64,000 bases of DNA from Marinobacter lutaoensis (GCF_001981305.1 NZ_MSCW01000002.1:99842-163841); one strand, 5' to 3'. Numbered from the stretch's first letter, positions 7,909-17,122 are shown. Numbers and translations: made by a program. The notes: generated by a model not told the origin, from the letters alone.

Positions 7909-9225
7909 ATGGAAGCAATCACCAACCTTTCCGTTCGCATGGTTCAGCGCTACCTGCCCAGCGCTTTTGTCCTCGCGGTGATCCTCACCGCCATCGTGTT
8001 CGTGCTCGGCATGACGGTCTCCGGCCAGTCGCCCGTGGCGATGGCCGGATACTGGGGTGACGGATTCTCGAAACTGTTCAAATTCGGCATGCAGATGGTG
8101 CTGGTGCTCCTGACCGGCTACGTGCTCGCCCTCACGCCGGCGGTGCAGTCGATGCTCACCGGCCTGACCCGGCACACCAGCACGCCCCGCCAGGCCCTGG
8201 TCCTGACCATTGTGGTCAGCTTCGTCTGCTACTACCTGAACTGGGGCTTTGGCATGGTCGCCGGCGCCATCCTGGCCCGGGAAATGGGCCGGCGGGTCGC
8301 CGTGCATTTCCCGCTGATCGTTGCCGCGGCCTATGGCGGCGAGCTGGTGCGGGGGCCCTCCTCCTCCATTCCCCTGGTGATCGCCACCCCCGACCATTTC
8401 ATGGAGGACGCCATCGGTATCGTGCCGGTCAGCGAAACCCTCTACTCCGGCTGGAACATCGCCCTGACCATCACACTGCTGGTGCTGCTGGTGATCTTCT
8501 TCCTGCTGCAAAAGCAGCCCGAGCGCATCGTCCGCCTGGACGACAGCGGCGATGATCGGCCGGACACCCAGGCCGATGCAACCGCCGGACACAGCCCAGC
8601 CGAGCGCATCGAGAACAGCCGCTGGCCCACCCTGTTCCTGGGCCTGCTGGCCGCCGCCTATCTGATCGCTCAGGTGGTCAACCAGGGCTTCAGCATCAAC
8701 CTCAACACCATCATCCTGATCTTCCTGGCGCTGGGCCTGATTCTGCACCGGAATTCCGTCGCTTACCTGAAGGCCACGGAAAAGGCGGTGACGGCGGCCC
8801 GGGGCATCATCGTGCAGTTCCCGCTCTACGCCGGCATCGCCGGAATGATGACCAACTCGGGGCTGGTGACCCAGTTCTCCGAAGCGATCATTGCCATCGC
8901 GACGCCGGGAAGCTTTCCTCTGCTGACGTTCCTCTCCGCCGGCCTGGTCAACTTCTTCATCCCCTCCGGGGGCGGTCAGTGGGCGATTCAGGGGCCGATC
9001 ATGATGGAAGCCGCAGCGGCCCTGGGGGCCGACCCCGCCCAGACCATCATGGCCTTCACCTGGGGCGATGGCTGGACCAACCAGATCCAGCCGTTCTGGG
9101 CCCTGCCCCTGCTCGGGGTGGCCGGGCTGTCGGCTCGGGACATCATGGGCTACCTGCTGGTGTGGCTGCTGATTTCCGGTGCCGCCATCGCCGGCACTTT
9201 CATGCTGCTCGCCGCCTTCGGCTGA
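7909..9225 (+). CDS. atoE: AtoE-family short-chain fatty acid/keto acid transporter
   Basis: The 438-residue product is an integral membrane protein of the AtoE family, close to the 440 residues of the E. coli protein. Hydrophobic segments run along its length, with the conserved FFIPSGGGQWAIQGPIM block at about residues 340-360 and WGDGWTNQIQPFWALP near 380. The ATG at 7909 lacks a clear ribosome binding site, so a TTG start at 7831 inside the end of pcaF cannot be excluded. Its place behind pcaIJF suggests uptake of beta-ketoadipate or a related keto acid, which is inference: characterised AtoE works on short-chain fatty acids. Confidence 0.88.
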   Translation: MEAITNLSVRMVQRYLPSAFVLAVILTAIVFVLGMTVSGQSPVAMAGYWGDGFSKLFKFGMQMVLVLLTGYVLALTPAVQSMLTGLTRHTSTPRQALVLTIVVSFVCYYLNWGFGMVAGAILAREMGRRVAVHFPLIVAAAYGGELVRGPSSSIPLVIATPDHFMEDAIGIVPVSETLYSGWNIALTITLLVLLVIFFLLQKQPERIVRLDDSGDDRPDTQADATAGHSPAERIENSRWPTLFLGLLAAAYLIAQVVNQGFSINLNTIILIFLALGLILHRNSVAYLKATEKAVTAARGIIVQFPLYAGIAGMMTNSGLVTQFSEAIIAIATPGSFPLLTFLSAGLVNFFIPSGGGQWAIQGPIMMEAAAALGADPAQTIMAFTWGDGWTNQIQPFWALPLLGVAGLSARDIMGYLLVWLLISGAAIAGTFMLLAAFG

Positions 9226-9232
9226 CCCTCCC

Positions 9233-9255
9233 GACCCCCGGCCCCGCCGGGGGTC
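9233..9255. terminator. Bidirectional terminator between atoE and lpxR-like gene
   Basis: GACCCCCGG (9233-9241) and CCGGGGGTC (9247-9255) form a perfect 9-bp stem with a 5-base loop. It sits between the stops of two convergent genes. The tail is only partly T-rich (TTCAT). Confidence 0.75.
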
Positions 9256-9256
9256 T

Positions 9257-10273
9257 TCATATCCGCCAGGACAGCGCCAGGGTGCCATAGGAGAAGTGGC
9301 TCTTGTTGCTCTGTTCCTGGTCCGTGGTCGCCCTCAGGATGACCGACACCAGCCAGTCATAGGCCTGCCAGCTGGCCCCCAGCCCCACCTGCCCCACCAG
9401 CGGCTTCTGGTCAAACCGGTAGGGGCCGGACTCGGCCTCCAGATAGCTGTAGGGGATGTACTGGCCGCCCACACCCAGGAAAACCGACCAGCCGTCGCGG
9501 CCAAGCGCGCCGGGCAGGCCGATGGTGGACGCCGAACCGGAGTAGTCGGGGATGAGGTTGTCGGGCAGCTGGCTGCCGATCCGGAACACCAGCCCCAGAT
9601 CCAGGCTGGTGCTGAACGTGGACAGCCGGCCACCGGTCATCACCGAAGCCTCGTACTGCCACCCGCCCAGGCGGCCAAGCGCCAGCCGCTCCGCGTGCTG
9701 AGCCTGGACGCCGCCCACCACGTCAGTGCCCAGCTGGTGGTCCCAGCCGGCCGGCTGAGTACTGCCCACCACCTTGTGAGCCCAGCGCTGCACCGCCTCG
9801 GCGCCGCTGTCCTCGCCCACCACGCCGAGATGGACCCCATACCCGGTGACCACGCCGGGCCGGGTGCTCCACAGGGTGGACGACACCGACAGATAGCCAA
9901 CGTAGGGCAGGTCGTCGTAGCGGGGCTGAACCGATTCGATGTCCTCGGGGGTCACCATCAGCTGGCGAACGCTGAAACTGAGGCTGTGCCCGGTCCCCGG
10001 CGCGCCAACCCCCGGCAGGGGCGCCAGCAGGTTCCGGGCCCGCCCCGCCAAGCACAGCCGGCAGTGCCGGTCCCGTTCCGCCGGTTCACCGAGCCAGGAC
10101 AGCCGCACGCCGTTGGTGTAGCCCTGGTCGGTGCCGGTCAGCAGGTCGTTGTCCCACGACAGGTTAAGCACATCGCCGTGGCAGACGGACACCACCGCGC
10201 CCTGGAGCACCGGCACCAGGGCACAACGGGCCAACACGGGCAACGGGGCCTTGCGCCCCGGGCACTGGGTCAT
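9257..10273 (-). CDS. LpxR-like lipid A 3'-O-deacylase family outer membrane protein (DUF2219)
   Basis: The 338-residue product carries the LpxR/DUF2219 signature near its N-terminus, WDNDLLTGTDQGYTNG (residues 40-55), where the Asn-Asp and Thr-Asp pairs belong to the calcium/active site of LpxR. Later alternating hydrophobic strands and a C-terminal aromatic-type ending (TLALSWRI) fit an outer-membrane beta-barrel. GYGVHLGVVGEDSGAEAVQ followed by GWDHQL is the second conserved block. A signal peptide of about 32 residues is plausible but atypical, and the start is uncertain. Enzymatic activity is inferred from the family. Confidence 0.82.
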   Translation of the reverse strand: MTQCPGRKAPLPVLARCALVPVLQGAVVSVCHGDVLNLSWDNDLLTGTDQGYTNGVRLSWLGEPAERDRHCRLCLAGRARNLLAPLPGVGAPGTGHSLSFSVRQLMVTPEDIESVQPRYDDLPYVGYLSVSSTLWSTRPGVVTGYGVHLGVVGEDSGAEAVQRWAHKVVGSTQPAGWDHQLGTDVVGGVQAQHAERLALGRLGGWQYEASVMTGGRLSTFSTSLDLGLVFRIGSQLPDNLIPDYSGSASTIGLPGALGRDGWSVFLGVGGQYIPYSYLEAESGPYRFDQKPLVGQVGLGASWQAYDWLVSVILRATTDQEQSNKSHFSYGTLALSWRI

Positions 10274-10308
10274 GGTAACGGTTCTCGTGAACGTTGTTCG
10301 GGTGAGTG

Positions 10309-11889
10309 TCAGGATTTCCGGCCGAACCGGACCACCAGCTCATGGAGGGCCTCGGCGATCCGGCCCAGCTCGCCTATACAGTGGGTGGACTTCTCGCCTT
10401 TATCAAGGGTCTGTCTGGCCATGGTCGACATCCGGCCAATCTGCTGGTCGATCTGCTCGGCCACCTGTGCCTGCTGCTCCATCGCCGAAGCCATCTGGAT
10501 GGCCATCCCGGTGATCTCGCCCACCGCGCCATTGATGTCCTGCAGCGCGTGTTCCGCCGTCAGCATTTTTTCCAGGCCGAGGTCCGCGGCCTCCACACCG
10601 GAGCGGGCCATGATCACCGAACGCTCGCTCCGCTCCACCAGTCCCGACATCACTTCGTGGATCTCGGACGTGGACGCCCGGGTGCGCTTGGCCAGCTCGC
10701 GCACCTCGTCCGCCACCACCGCGAATCCGCGCCCGTGCTCGCCGGCCCGGGCCGCCTCGATGGCCGCGTTCAGCGCCAGCAGGTTGGTCTGTTCGGCAAT
10801 CTGGGCGATGGTTTCAGCCGCCGTGGCAATGCTCCGGTTCTGGTCGGAGACGGCCTGCACCGCCTGGCTGACATCATGCACGGTCCGTTTCAACTGGTCG
10901 ATGGCGTCCCGGGTGGAGGCGATCACCGACATCCCCTGGCCGGTCGCCTCCTGGACCTGCCGGGCCTTGTCCGCCGTACCCGCCACGTGCGCCGACACCT
11001 CGCCGATGCTCTGGGACATTTCGTGCATGGCGGCCGCCACCTGCTCCATCTCCTGCTGCCCCGCGCGCACCGTCTCCTGGCATTCGTGCGACAGTTCCAG
11101 CCCTTGCATGGAACGGGCGCGAACCTGGGCGGCGGCATCCTCGAGCCGGGTCAGGACAGTATCCAGATGTGCCGTCTGCGCCAGGACGGCCACTTTCAGA
11201 CGGCCCAGGTCCAGCGCTTCCCGGGTATAACAGCGGGCTGCCAGGGGATCGGAAAAGCTGCCCGCCAGCACCGACGACAGCGAGCGCATCAACCGCTTGC
11301 GCTCCCAGGTCTGCCAGCCGGCATACACCAGCACCCCCACCGCCAGCAGCACCTCCGAGAGTTCCTGCCGGCCGCCGGCCAGCAGGGTCAGGGCCAGCAC
11401 CAACACCAAGACCAGAAAGGCCGTCGACGGCGCCACCCGGTCGGTCCAACGGTGGATGGACTTGCCCTGGCGCAGACGCTCGTACAGCGCCTCCGCCCTG
11501 GCCACATCCTCGCGCCGGGGACAGGAGCGGACCGACTCGTAGCCGACCACCTGGCCCTGCTCGGTGATCGGGGTGACGTAGGCGTCGACCCAGTAGTAGT
11601 CACCGTTCTTGCAGCGGTTCTTGACCAGCCCCATCCAGGGCTTGCCCGCCTTGAGATGGGCCCAGAGGTTGCCAAAGGCCTCCGGCGGCATGTCCGGGTG
11701 GCGCACGATGTTGTGGGGCTTGCCGATCAGCTCCTCGCGGGAGAACCCGCTGACCTCGACAAACGCCTGGTTGCAGTGGGTGATGCGGCCCTTGAGGTCG
11801 GTGGAGGAAATCAGCTTCTGGGTGGCTGGGAATTCACGTTCAACAGTGGTAACCGGCAGATTCTTTTTCATTGTCTTGCACCGATCCAT
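10309..11889 (-). CDS. aer: Aer-type PAS chemoreceptor
   Basis: The 526-residue product is a methyl-accepting receptor without a periplasmic sensor. An N-terminal PAS domain (about residues 20-125) contains [17 protein letters not shown] and [17 protein letters not shown], which match the FAD-binding PAS of Aer closely. A membrane anchor follows at about 155-195, then the signalling domain with hairpin tip [19 protein letters not shown]. This suggests aerotaxis or energy taxis through redox state. Start 11889 is preferred because AAGAGG lies six bases upstream; an internal ATG at 11871 is the alternative and begins exactly like other Aer proteins. Confidence 0.9.
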   Translation of the reverse strand: MDRCKTMKKNLPVTTVEREFPATQKLISSTDLKGRITHCNQAFVEVSGFSREELIGKPHNIVRHPDMPPEAFGNLWAHLKAGKPWMGLVKNRCKNGDYYWVDAYVTPITEQGQVVGYESVRSCPRREDVARAEALYERLRQGKSIHRWTDRVAPSTAFLVLVLVLALTLLAGGRQELSEVLLAVGVLVYAGWQTWERKRLMRSLSSVLAGSFSDPLAARCYTREALDLGRLKVAVLAQTAHLDTVLTRLEDAAAQVRARSMQGLELSHECQETVRAGQQEMEQVAAAMHEMSQSIGEVSAHVAGTADKARQVQEATGQGMSVIASTRDAIDQLKRTVHDVSQAVQAVSDQNRSIATAAETIAQIAEQTNLLALNAAIEAARAGEHGRGFAVVADEVRELAKRTRASTSEIHEVMSGLVERSERSVIMARSGVEAADLGLEKMLTAEHALQDINGAVGEITGMAIQMASAMEQQAQVAEQIDQQIGRMSTMARQTLDKGEKSTHCIGELGRIAEALHELVVRFGRKS

Positions 11890-11989
11890 GGTGGCCCTCT
11901 TGAAGAGTGGCCAGAACGACTCCATACATGAAGCAGTTATAGGCAGATTTCGCCGGTTTTGCGAACCGATGTTTGATTAGGCTGCGACT

Positions 11990-12014
11990 TTTTTATCCCC
12001 ACCCTGGATAAAAA
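11990..12014. promoter_or_regulatory. AT-rich inverted repeat upstream of aer
   Basis: TTTTTATCC (11990-11998) and GGATAAAAA (12006-12014) are perfect 9-base arms around CCACCCT. The repeat lies about 100 bp from the aer start and 67 bp before the small membrane gene on the other strand. It may be an operator shared by the divergent genes or a weak hairpin; nothing else was recognised in this 190-bp gap. Confidence 0.45.
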
Positions 12015-12080
12015 TCCGTCAATTGGCGATAATGGCCGGCGTTTTTTTCACCAGCACCGTGGTTCGGTCGTTTCTGGATT

Positions 12081-12398
12081 ATGGCTATCATCCATCTGTT
12101 TCAACTCGTCATTTTCACTGCCCTGCTGTTCCATACCGTGCAGCTGCTGCCCGCGTTCGGGCAGTTTCTGGGCACGGCGCAATCCGCGTTCCAATCCGGC
12201 TATCGCTGCGCCATACTGACTGTCCGCCTGGCCCGCAATATCCTGGGCCTGATCCTGGTCACCGCCAGCACCGCACCCAACCCGGACATCCACGCCCTGG
12301 TTCCCAAGGGCATCGCGCTGCTGGTGGTGCTGGCGGTGGTCAATGGCGTCCTGACCCACTTTCAGGACCGGACCCGCGCCGAGGGCGTCCGTTTCTGA
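12081..12398 (+). CDS. Small hydrophobic membrane protein, function unknown
   Basis: A 105-residue frame with two hydrophobic stretches (about residues 4-32 and 74-92) and a charged C-terminus (HFQDRTRAEGVRF). I do not recognise a family. No strong ribosome binding site precedes the ATG, so support is the hydrophobic pattern, the free space between aer and nfsA, and 25-bp spacing to nfsA. The overlapping frame in the region is proline/arginine rich and looks like a shadow. Confidence 0.5.
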   Translation: MAIIHLFQLVIFTALLFHTVQLLPAFGQFLGTAQSAFQSGYRCAILTVRLARNILGLILVTASTAPNPDIHALVPKGIALLVVLAVVNGVLTHFQDRTRAEGVRF

Positions 12399-12423
12399 AC
12401 CCGGCCCAGTCTAGCGAGGTACC

Positions 12424-13161
12424 ATGAATCCCATCATCGAACTGCTGCAAGCACACCGTTCCATCCGCAAGTTTCAGGACCGTGAGATCCCCCGGCCGCT
12501 GCTGGAGACGCTGATCCGGGCCGGCCAGTGCGCCGCCACCTCCAATCACATCCAAGCCTATACCGTGATCCGGGTGACCGACCGGGACAACCGCGCCCGC
12601 ATGGCGGAGCTGGCCGGCGGACAGCAGCACATCGTCGAGGCGGCCGAGTTTCTGGTGTTCTGCGCGGACCTGAAGCGGCCCACGGAAGCCGCCGAGCGGG
12701 CCGGGGCCGAGGTGATTCGGGGCATGACTGAACAGTTGCTGGTCGCCACCATCGACACCGCACTGATGGCCCAGAACGTGGCGGTGGCGGCCGAATCGGT
12801 GGGCCTGGGGCTGTGCTATGTCGGCGGCATCCGCAACCATCCGGAGGCGGTGGCGGACCTGCTGAAGCTGCCGGAGCATGTCTATCCGGTGTTCGGCATG
12901 AGCCTGGGCTATCCTGCCCAGAACCCCGAGGTCAAACCCCGGCTGCCACTGGCGGCCATCCTCAAGGACGATCACTACGACGACAGCGACGCGCCGGTCC
13001 GGGTCGCGGAGTTCGACGAAACCATGCACCGTTACTACCTGGAGCGCACCGGCGGCAACAAGGACTCCAACTGGTCCCGGGAACTGAAGCCCCTGTTCAC
13101 CACCAAGCTGCGCCCGCACATGCGCGACTTCCTGGTCAGCCGCGGTTTCGAGATGAAGTAA
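12424..13161 (+). CDS. nfsA: Oxygen-insensitive NADPH nitroreductase NfsA
   Basis: A 245-residue flavoprotein of the NfsA/Frp group, which reduces nitroaromatics, quinones or chromate with NADPH by two-electron steps. The N-terminal HRSIRKFQDREIP and central AQNVAVAAESVGLGLCYVGGIRN and FGMSLGYP are FMN-binding family motifs. The C-terminal half has the basic segment around SRELKPLFTTKLRPHMRDFL seen in NADPH-preferring members. GAGG lies 4 bases before the ATG. Its 3' end overlaps the convergent binding-protein gene by 26 bp. Confidence 0.92.
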   Translation: MNPIIELLQAHRSIRKFQDREIPRPLLETLIRAGQCAATSNHIQAYTVIRVTDRDNRARMAELAGGQQHIVEAAEFLVFCADLKRPTEAAERAGAEVIRGMTEQLLVATIDTALMAQNVAVAAESVGLGLCYVGGIRNHPEAVADLLKLPEHVYPVFGMSLGYPAQNPEVKPRLPLAAILKDDHYDDSDAPVRVAEFDETMHRYYLERTGGNKDSNWSRELKPLFTTKLRPHMRDFLVSRGFEMK

Positions 13162-14020
13162 CCAGGATCCCGACCACCTCGTCCACCTGCCGCTTCACGC
13201 TCACCAGCCCCGCGCCGGACAGATACCAGAGCCGGGGGTCCAGGTATCCGACCCGGATGTCGCCGGCACCGGCCGCCGCCAGGGCCCGCTCCAGTTCACC
13301 CCGGGGCAAGGGGGCTTGGCCGATGGCGGCACTGCGGTCCACCACCAGCACCACCTCCGGCGCCATCGCAGCCAGGTCCTCCGCGGTCACCGGATAGAAC
13401 ACCCGGGTGCCGCGCCGGACCGGCTCCACCGCATCCGGAATGGCCGGCGGCACCAGACCCAGCAGCTCCGACACCACCGGTTCCCGGCGCAGGGAGTACC
13501 GGCCGCCGTTGTGGGTGATCACCAGGGCCCGGATCCCGGCCGGGAGCGCCTCGCGTTGCCGCGCCACGTGCCGCCAGAGATCGTCCAGCTGATCACGGGC
13601 ACGGGCTTCGGCGCCGTACAGCGCCGCCAGCCCCATCACCTTGGTTGCCAACGCCTCCCGAAAGTCGCCGTCGGCAAGTCCGACCTCTCGGACCCGAGCG
13701 ATCCGCGCCAGCGCCTCCGCCGACTCGCCCTGTCGCCCGGTGATCAGGATCAGATCCGGCGCCAGCGTCCGCAACACCGCCAGATCCGGGACCTTCAGGG
13801 TACCGGCATCGGGCAGGCCGGCGGCCACCTCGGCGAGATAGTCCGGTAATCCGGCCTTGGGTACCGCCAGCACCCGTTGCCGCTGACCCAGGGCCACCAG
13901 GGTATCGAGGGCGCCGTGGTCATAGCTGACGACGGTGGGCCCGCTGCCGGGCGTGGCGCAGGCCGCCAGGCCCGCGACGGCCACGAGGGTCGCGGCTTTC
14001 AGACAGTTGAGCAGTTTCAT
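13136..14020 (-). CDS. Siderophore-type ABC transporter substrate-binding lipoprotein
   Basis: The 294-residue product starts with a lipoprotein signal ending in VAGLAAC (Cys at about residue 21) and has the type III periplasmic binding fold used for ferric siderophores and heme: DTLVALGQRQRVLAVPKAGL, then PDLAVLRTLAPDLILITGR, then LVSVKRQVDEVVGIL. VDRSAAIG near residue 235 resembles FatB/CeuA-type proteins. It lies 12 bases behind the TonB receptor gene and is probably cotranscribed. It is the second binding protein in an island with one permease set. Confidence 0.87.
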   Translation of the reverse strand: MKLLNCLKAATLVAVAGLAACATPGSGPTVVSYDHGALDTLVALGQRQRVLAVPKAGLPDYLAEVAAGLPDAGTLKVPDLAVLRTLAPDLILITGRQGESAEALARIARVREVGLADGDFREALATKVMGLAALYGAEARARDQLDDLWRHVARQREALPAGIRALVITHNGGRYSLRREPVVSELLGLVPPAIPDAVEPVRRGTRVFYPVTAEDLAAMAPEVVLVVDRSAAIGQAPLPRGELERALAAAGAGDIRVGYLDPRLWYLSGAGLVSVKRQVDEVVGILVTSSRNRG

Positions 14021-14032
14021 GAATGTCTCCGA

Positions 14033-16057
14033 TCAGAAATCGACGGTCAGGCCGAGGTTCAGGCGCCGGCCATCCAGCACCACGCCGTAGCTTTCGGTGG
14101 TCACTTCCTTGTCTCCGACGTTGTACAGGCCAGCCTTCACCCGGGCCTGGTCGGTCAGCCGGTAGTTCAGCCCCACATCCACGAAGCCGTACCCGGGCGT
14201 GCCGTCGCTCATGCTGGTGCGGCTCAGGTAGTCGCTGGTCCGGCCGCGGAGGTTGGTATCAAGCCACAGCCCCAGGCGGCTGGACGCCTGCCAGTCGAGG
14301 CCCGCGTTGAACATGTGCCGGGGCACCTGGTTCAGCGGCTCGCCCTCGAACTCGCCGGACTGCTGCTCCGAGTCGGTGAAGGTGTAGCTGGAGCTGAACC
14401 GCAGGGTGGAGGTGAGGTCGTAATCCAGGCTCAGTTCGACCCCCTGCATCATGGCCTCGTCGATGTTTTTGCGGGTGCTCAGGAACAGGTAGTTCCGGCC
14501 CTGATACTCACACTGCCAAGTGGACGGATCGTTGCGGTCGCCGCCGGGGTCGCAGAACCGATCCTCGGCGATCTTGTCCTCAAACCGGGTATGGAACAGC
14601 ATGGCGCTGGCGTTCAGCCCCGTGGCACGGTCCCGGTACACGAAGCCGAATTCGTAGCTGGTGCTGGTTTCCGGCTCCAGGTCCTCGTTGCCGATGATCA
14701 GCGCCCGCGGGTAACCGGCCGGCGAGCCCCCGCCGCCGGTGCCCCGGCCAAAGCCCTCGGTGGCCTCGGGCAGGCTGGGCTGCTTGTAGCCGGTGGAGAC
14801 GCCGCCCTTGAGCGTCCACGCCGGGCTCAAGTGGTAGTTGGCGTACAGCCTCGGGCTCAGGTGGCCGCCGAACAGTTCGTCGTCGTTGTAGCGCAGGCCG
14901 GTGGTGAGGTTCAGGTCGTCGGTGACCGACCACTCCACCTCCGTGAACACGGCGGCGATCCAGCGGTCGACGCTGGCGGTGGCTGTATCCAGGGTGCCGA
15001 TCAGACCGTTGGTTTCATCCACCAGATCCTCGTACTTGTACTGACCGCCGAAGGTCAGCATATGGCGCCCCATGAACCAGGTGCCCTGAGTGTTGGCGGT
15101 GGTGACCTTTTCCTTTTTCTCGTCCAGCTGAACCCGTTCGGACACATCGTGCTGCAGGTAGGAATTCAGCAGCAGCCGGCCGTAGCGGCCCTGGTGGGTC
15201 AGGGCGTAAACGTCCTTGTGGTAGGTGTAGCTGGTTGCCGTTTCGGTGGCGGCGATGCTCAGCCCCGGGGTGTGCTCGTAATCGAGCTTGGAGGCGGTGT
15301 AACTCACGGCGAACTCGTTGTCGTCGTCGGGGGTCAGAATCAGCTTGGCGCCGCCCTGGCGTTCGTCCTTGTCCGGCATGCTCTCGGCATTGTCACTGCC
15401 CCCCTCGAAGTGGGACTCCTCCGCGCCCTCCCAGGAACCGCTCACCTGGGCCCCGAGCAGGCCGGGGATGATCGGGCCACCGGCGAACAGGGTGGCCTGT
15501 TGGGCATCCTCGTTCAGTTCGGAGAGGGACTTGGTGTACTCGGTGGTCACCGAGCCGGACCAGCGGTCCCCCTGCTTCCGGGTGATGATGTTGATGACCC
15601 CACCCATGGCCTCGGAACCGTACAGGGACGACATGGGACCGCGGATCACCTCGATCCGCTCGATCATCGACACCGGCGGCAGGGCAATCTGCTTGCCGCC
15701 GTCGTTGCCGTTGGTGTTGATGTTGCGGCCGGCGGACACCGGGCGGCCGTCCACCAGGTACAGGGTGTAGGCTTCGGTCATGCCGCGAATGGTGATGTCC
15801 TGGGCGTTGCCACCGCCGTTGACGTAGAGCCCGGGGATGTTCTTGACGGCATCGGTGATGTCATCGTACGAGCGCTTGGCCAGCTCCTCGCCGGAGATGA
15901 CGGAAATACTGGCGGGGGCGTCCGAGATGTTCTGCTCGAACCCGGACGCGGTCACCACGATCTCGTCGAGCGACACCGCTTCCTCACTCTGGGCCCAGGC
16001 ACCGGAACCGCCACCGGCCATGGCCACGGCGGAGGCCAACAGGGAAAGACGACGCAT
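14033..16057 (-). CDS. TonB-dependent outer membrane siderophore receptor
   Basis: A 674-residue outer membrane receptor. A signal peptide (ending near WAQ, residue 22) precedes the TonB box region LDEIVVTAS, a plug domain (about residues 40-165, with RGPMSSLYGSEAMGGVINIIT) and a 22-strand-type barrel ending in the C-terminal phenylalanine of GLTVDF. The size and plug motifs resemble FepA/Cir-type catecholate receptors, but the ligand is not proven. Fur-box-like sequence lies 44-62 bp upstream, and a LysR gene lies just before it on the same strand. Confidence 0.93.
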   Translation of the reverse strand: MRRLSLLASAVAMAGGGSGAWAQSEEAVSLDEIVVTASGFEQNISDAPASISVISGEELAKRSYDDITDAVKNIPGLYVNGGGNAQDITIRGMTEAYTLYLVDGRPVSAGRNINTNGNDGGKQIALPPVSMIERIEVIRGPMSSLYGSEAMGGVINIITRKQGDRWSGSVTTEYTKSLSELNEDAQQATLFAGGPIIPGLLGAQVSGSWEGAEESHFEGGSDNAESMPDKDERQGGAKLILTPDDDNEFAVSYTASKLDYEHTPGLSIAATETATSYTYHKDVYALTHQGRYGRLLLNSYLQHDVSERVQLDEKKEKVTTANTQGTWFMGRHMLTFGGQYKYEDLVDETNGLIGTLDTATASVDRWIAAVFTEVEWSVTDDLNLTTGLRYNDDELFGGHLSPRLYANYHLSPAWTLKGGVSTGYKQPSLPEATEGFGRGTGGGGSPAGYPRALIIGNEDLEPETSTSYEFGFVYRDRATGLNASAMLFHTRFEDKIAEDRFCDPGGDRNDPSTWQCEYQGRNYLFLSTRKNIDEAMMQGVELSLDYDLTSTLRFSSSYTFTDSEQQSGEFEGEPLNQVPRHMFNAGLDWQASSRLGLWLDTNLRGRTSDYLSRTSMSDGTPGYGFVDVGLNYRLTDQARVKAGLYNVGDKEVTTESYGVVLDGRRLNLGLTVDF

Positions 16058-16100
16058 GACTATGACTCCTTACGTTGGGATGTTCGACACCATTAAAGAT

Positions 16101-16119
16101 GCAAATGAATCTCATTGGC
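16101..16119 (-). promoter_or_regulatory. Fur box upstream of the TonB receptor
   Basis: GCAAATGAATCTCATTGGC matches 12 of 19 positions of the Fur consensus, including both AATGA and TCATT core arms with three bases between. It is enclosed by perfect 8-base inverted repeats TGTTCGAC (16081-16088) and GTCGAACA (16120-16127). Confidence 0.7.
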
Positions 16120-16145
16120 GTCGAACATTACCACAAGGTAAGTTG

Positions 16146-17099
16146 TCAGCGGTTGGTATGATGTGTTCCGGATTTCGCAACAAATGGCGCGGCCACCCCG
16201 GACGCGCCCCACCACGCCTCAGGCACCGCCGACCGGACGTGGGCAATGAATGCCCGCACCCGCCGGGGCAGGATGCCGTGGGGGTACAGCAGCGACACCG
16301 GCAACACCGGGCCCTGCCAGTCCGGCAGGCACAGCGCCAGAGTGCCCGGATGCGCCCGCAGCCGTCGCTCCACCAGCCAGTGCGGCATCAGGCCGAGCCC
16401 ACGCCCCTTGGCGATGGCATCACCCTGAACACAGAACTGGTCTACCGTGAACGACCGCCCGGACGGGGCCAGCGGATAGGCGCCGTGGCGCGGGTGGCGC
16501 AGCACCAACCCGGCGTCGGCGGAACCGAGCATGTCCACCCAGGCGTGCCGCTCGAGGTCCGCCGGCGAACTGGGGTAGCCGACCCGGGCGAAATAGTCCG
16601 GGTGGCCGTAGATGCCTTGGGTCAGGTAGCCCAACGGCTCCACCCGCAGTGCGGTATCGCCGGTCGGGCCGAGCCAGACACAGACGCCGTCGGTCAGCTG
16701 CTCCGGTACCGAGCGCTGGGTCTGGACCGACACGTGGAGCGCGTCATGGCCCGCCATGAACGACTCCACCACCGACGAAAACCAGCCCCGGACAAAGGCC
16801 TCGTGGCAGCGCAGCACCAGCCGGCCGCTGACTTCCTCGCGCAGCTCGTCCAGTGCCTCCTGGCCGCGGGACACCAGATCCAGGATCTCCCGGCTGTAGC
16901 GGTAGAACATCCGTCCAGCCTCGTTGGGCGTCACCCGCCGCGACTGTCGACGCAGCAGCGGTTGCCCAAGCACCTCTTCCAGATGCTTGATGCGGCGACT
17001 GAGGGTGGACTTGGGCAGGTTCAGTTCCCGTGCGCTGGCGGTAAGGCTGCCGCTTTTCACCACGGAGACAAAGGCTTCCAACTCGTTCAGGTCATACAT
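16146..17099 (-). CDS. LysR-family transcriptional regulator
   Basis: The 317-residue product has the standard LysR N-terminal helix-turn-helix (residues 3-60, ELEAFVSVVKSGSLTASARELN then STLSRRIKHLEE) and an effector domain to about residue 290. It is divergent from fecB and upstream of the TonB receptor on the same strand, so it may regulate either side of the iron island. A 17-bp palindrome 24 bp before its start fits autoregulation. LysR control of siderophore uptake is less common than Fur or AraC control. Confidence 0.9.
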   Translation of the reverse strand: MYDLNELEAFVSVVKSGSLTASARELNLPKSTLSRRIKHLEEVLGQPLLRRQSRRVTPNEAGRMFYRYSREILDLVSRGQEALDELREEVSGRLVLRCHEAFVRGWFSSVVESFMAGHDALHVSVQTQRSVPEQLTDGVCVWLGPTGDTALRVEPLGYLTQGIYGHPDYFARVGYPSSPADLERHAWVDMLGSADAGLVLRHPRHGAYPLAPSGRSFTVDQFCVQGDAIAKGRGLGLMPHWLVERRLRAHPGTLALCLPDWQGPVLPVSLLYPHGILPRRVRAFIAHVRSAVPEAWWGASGVAAPFVAKSGTHHTNR

Positions 17100-17122
17100 G
17101 GGCGGCCCCGTGTTCCAGGATT

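Noticed and set aside
6483..9288. Two long minus-strand frames (6483-7895 and 7852-9288) opposite pcaF and atoE
   Set aside because: Composition is His/Gln/Gly/Arg rich without domain motifs, and the plus strand encodes well-conserved enzymes; shadows.
9179..11931. Long plus-strand frames opposite the LpxR-like and aer genes
   Set aside because: They span two unrelated genes and their intergenic gap, with no ribosome binding site or motif.
12023..12427. 134-codon frame overlapping the small membrane gene
   Set aside because: Proline/arginine-rich after the first 15 residues and extends into nfsA; the 12081 frame has a hydrophobic pattern and was kept instead.
13877..16096. 739-codon plus-strand frame opposite the TonB receptor
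   Set aside because: Only antisense complement of the receptor; the receptor has a signal peptide, TonB box, plug and C-terminal Phe.
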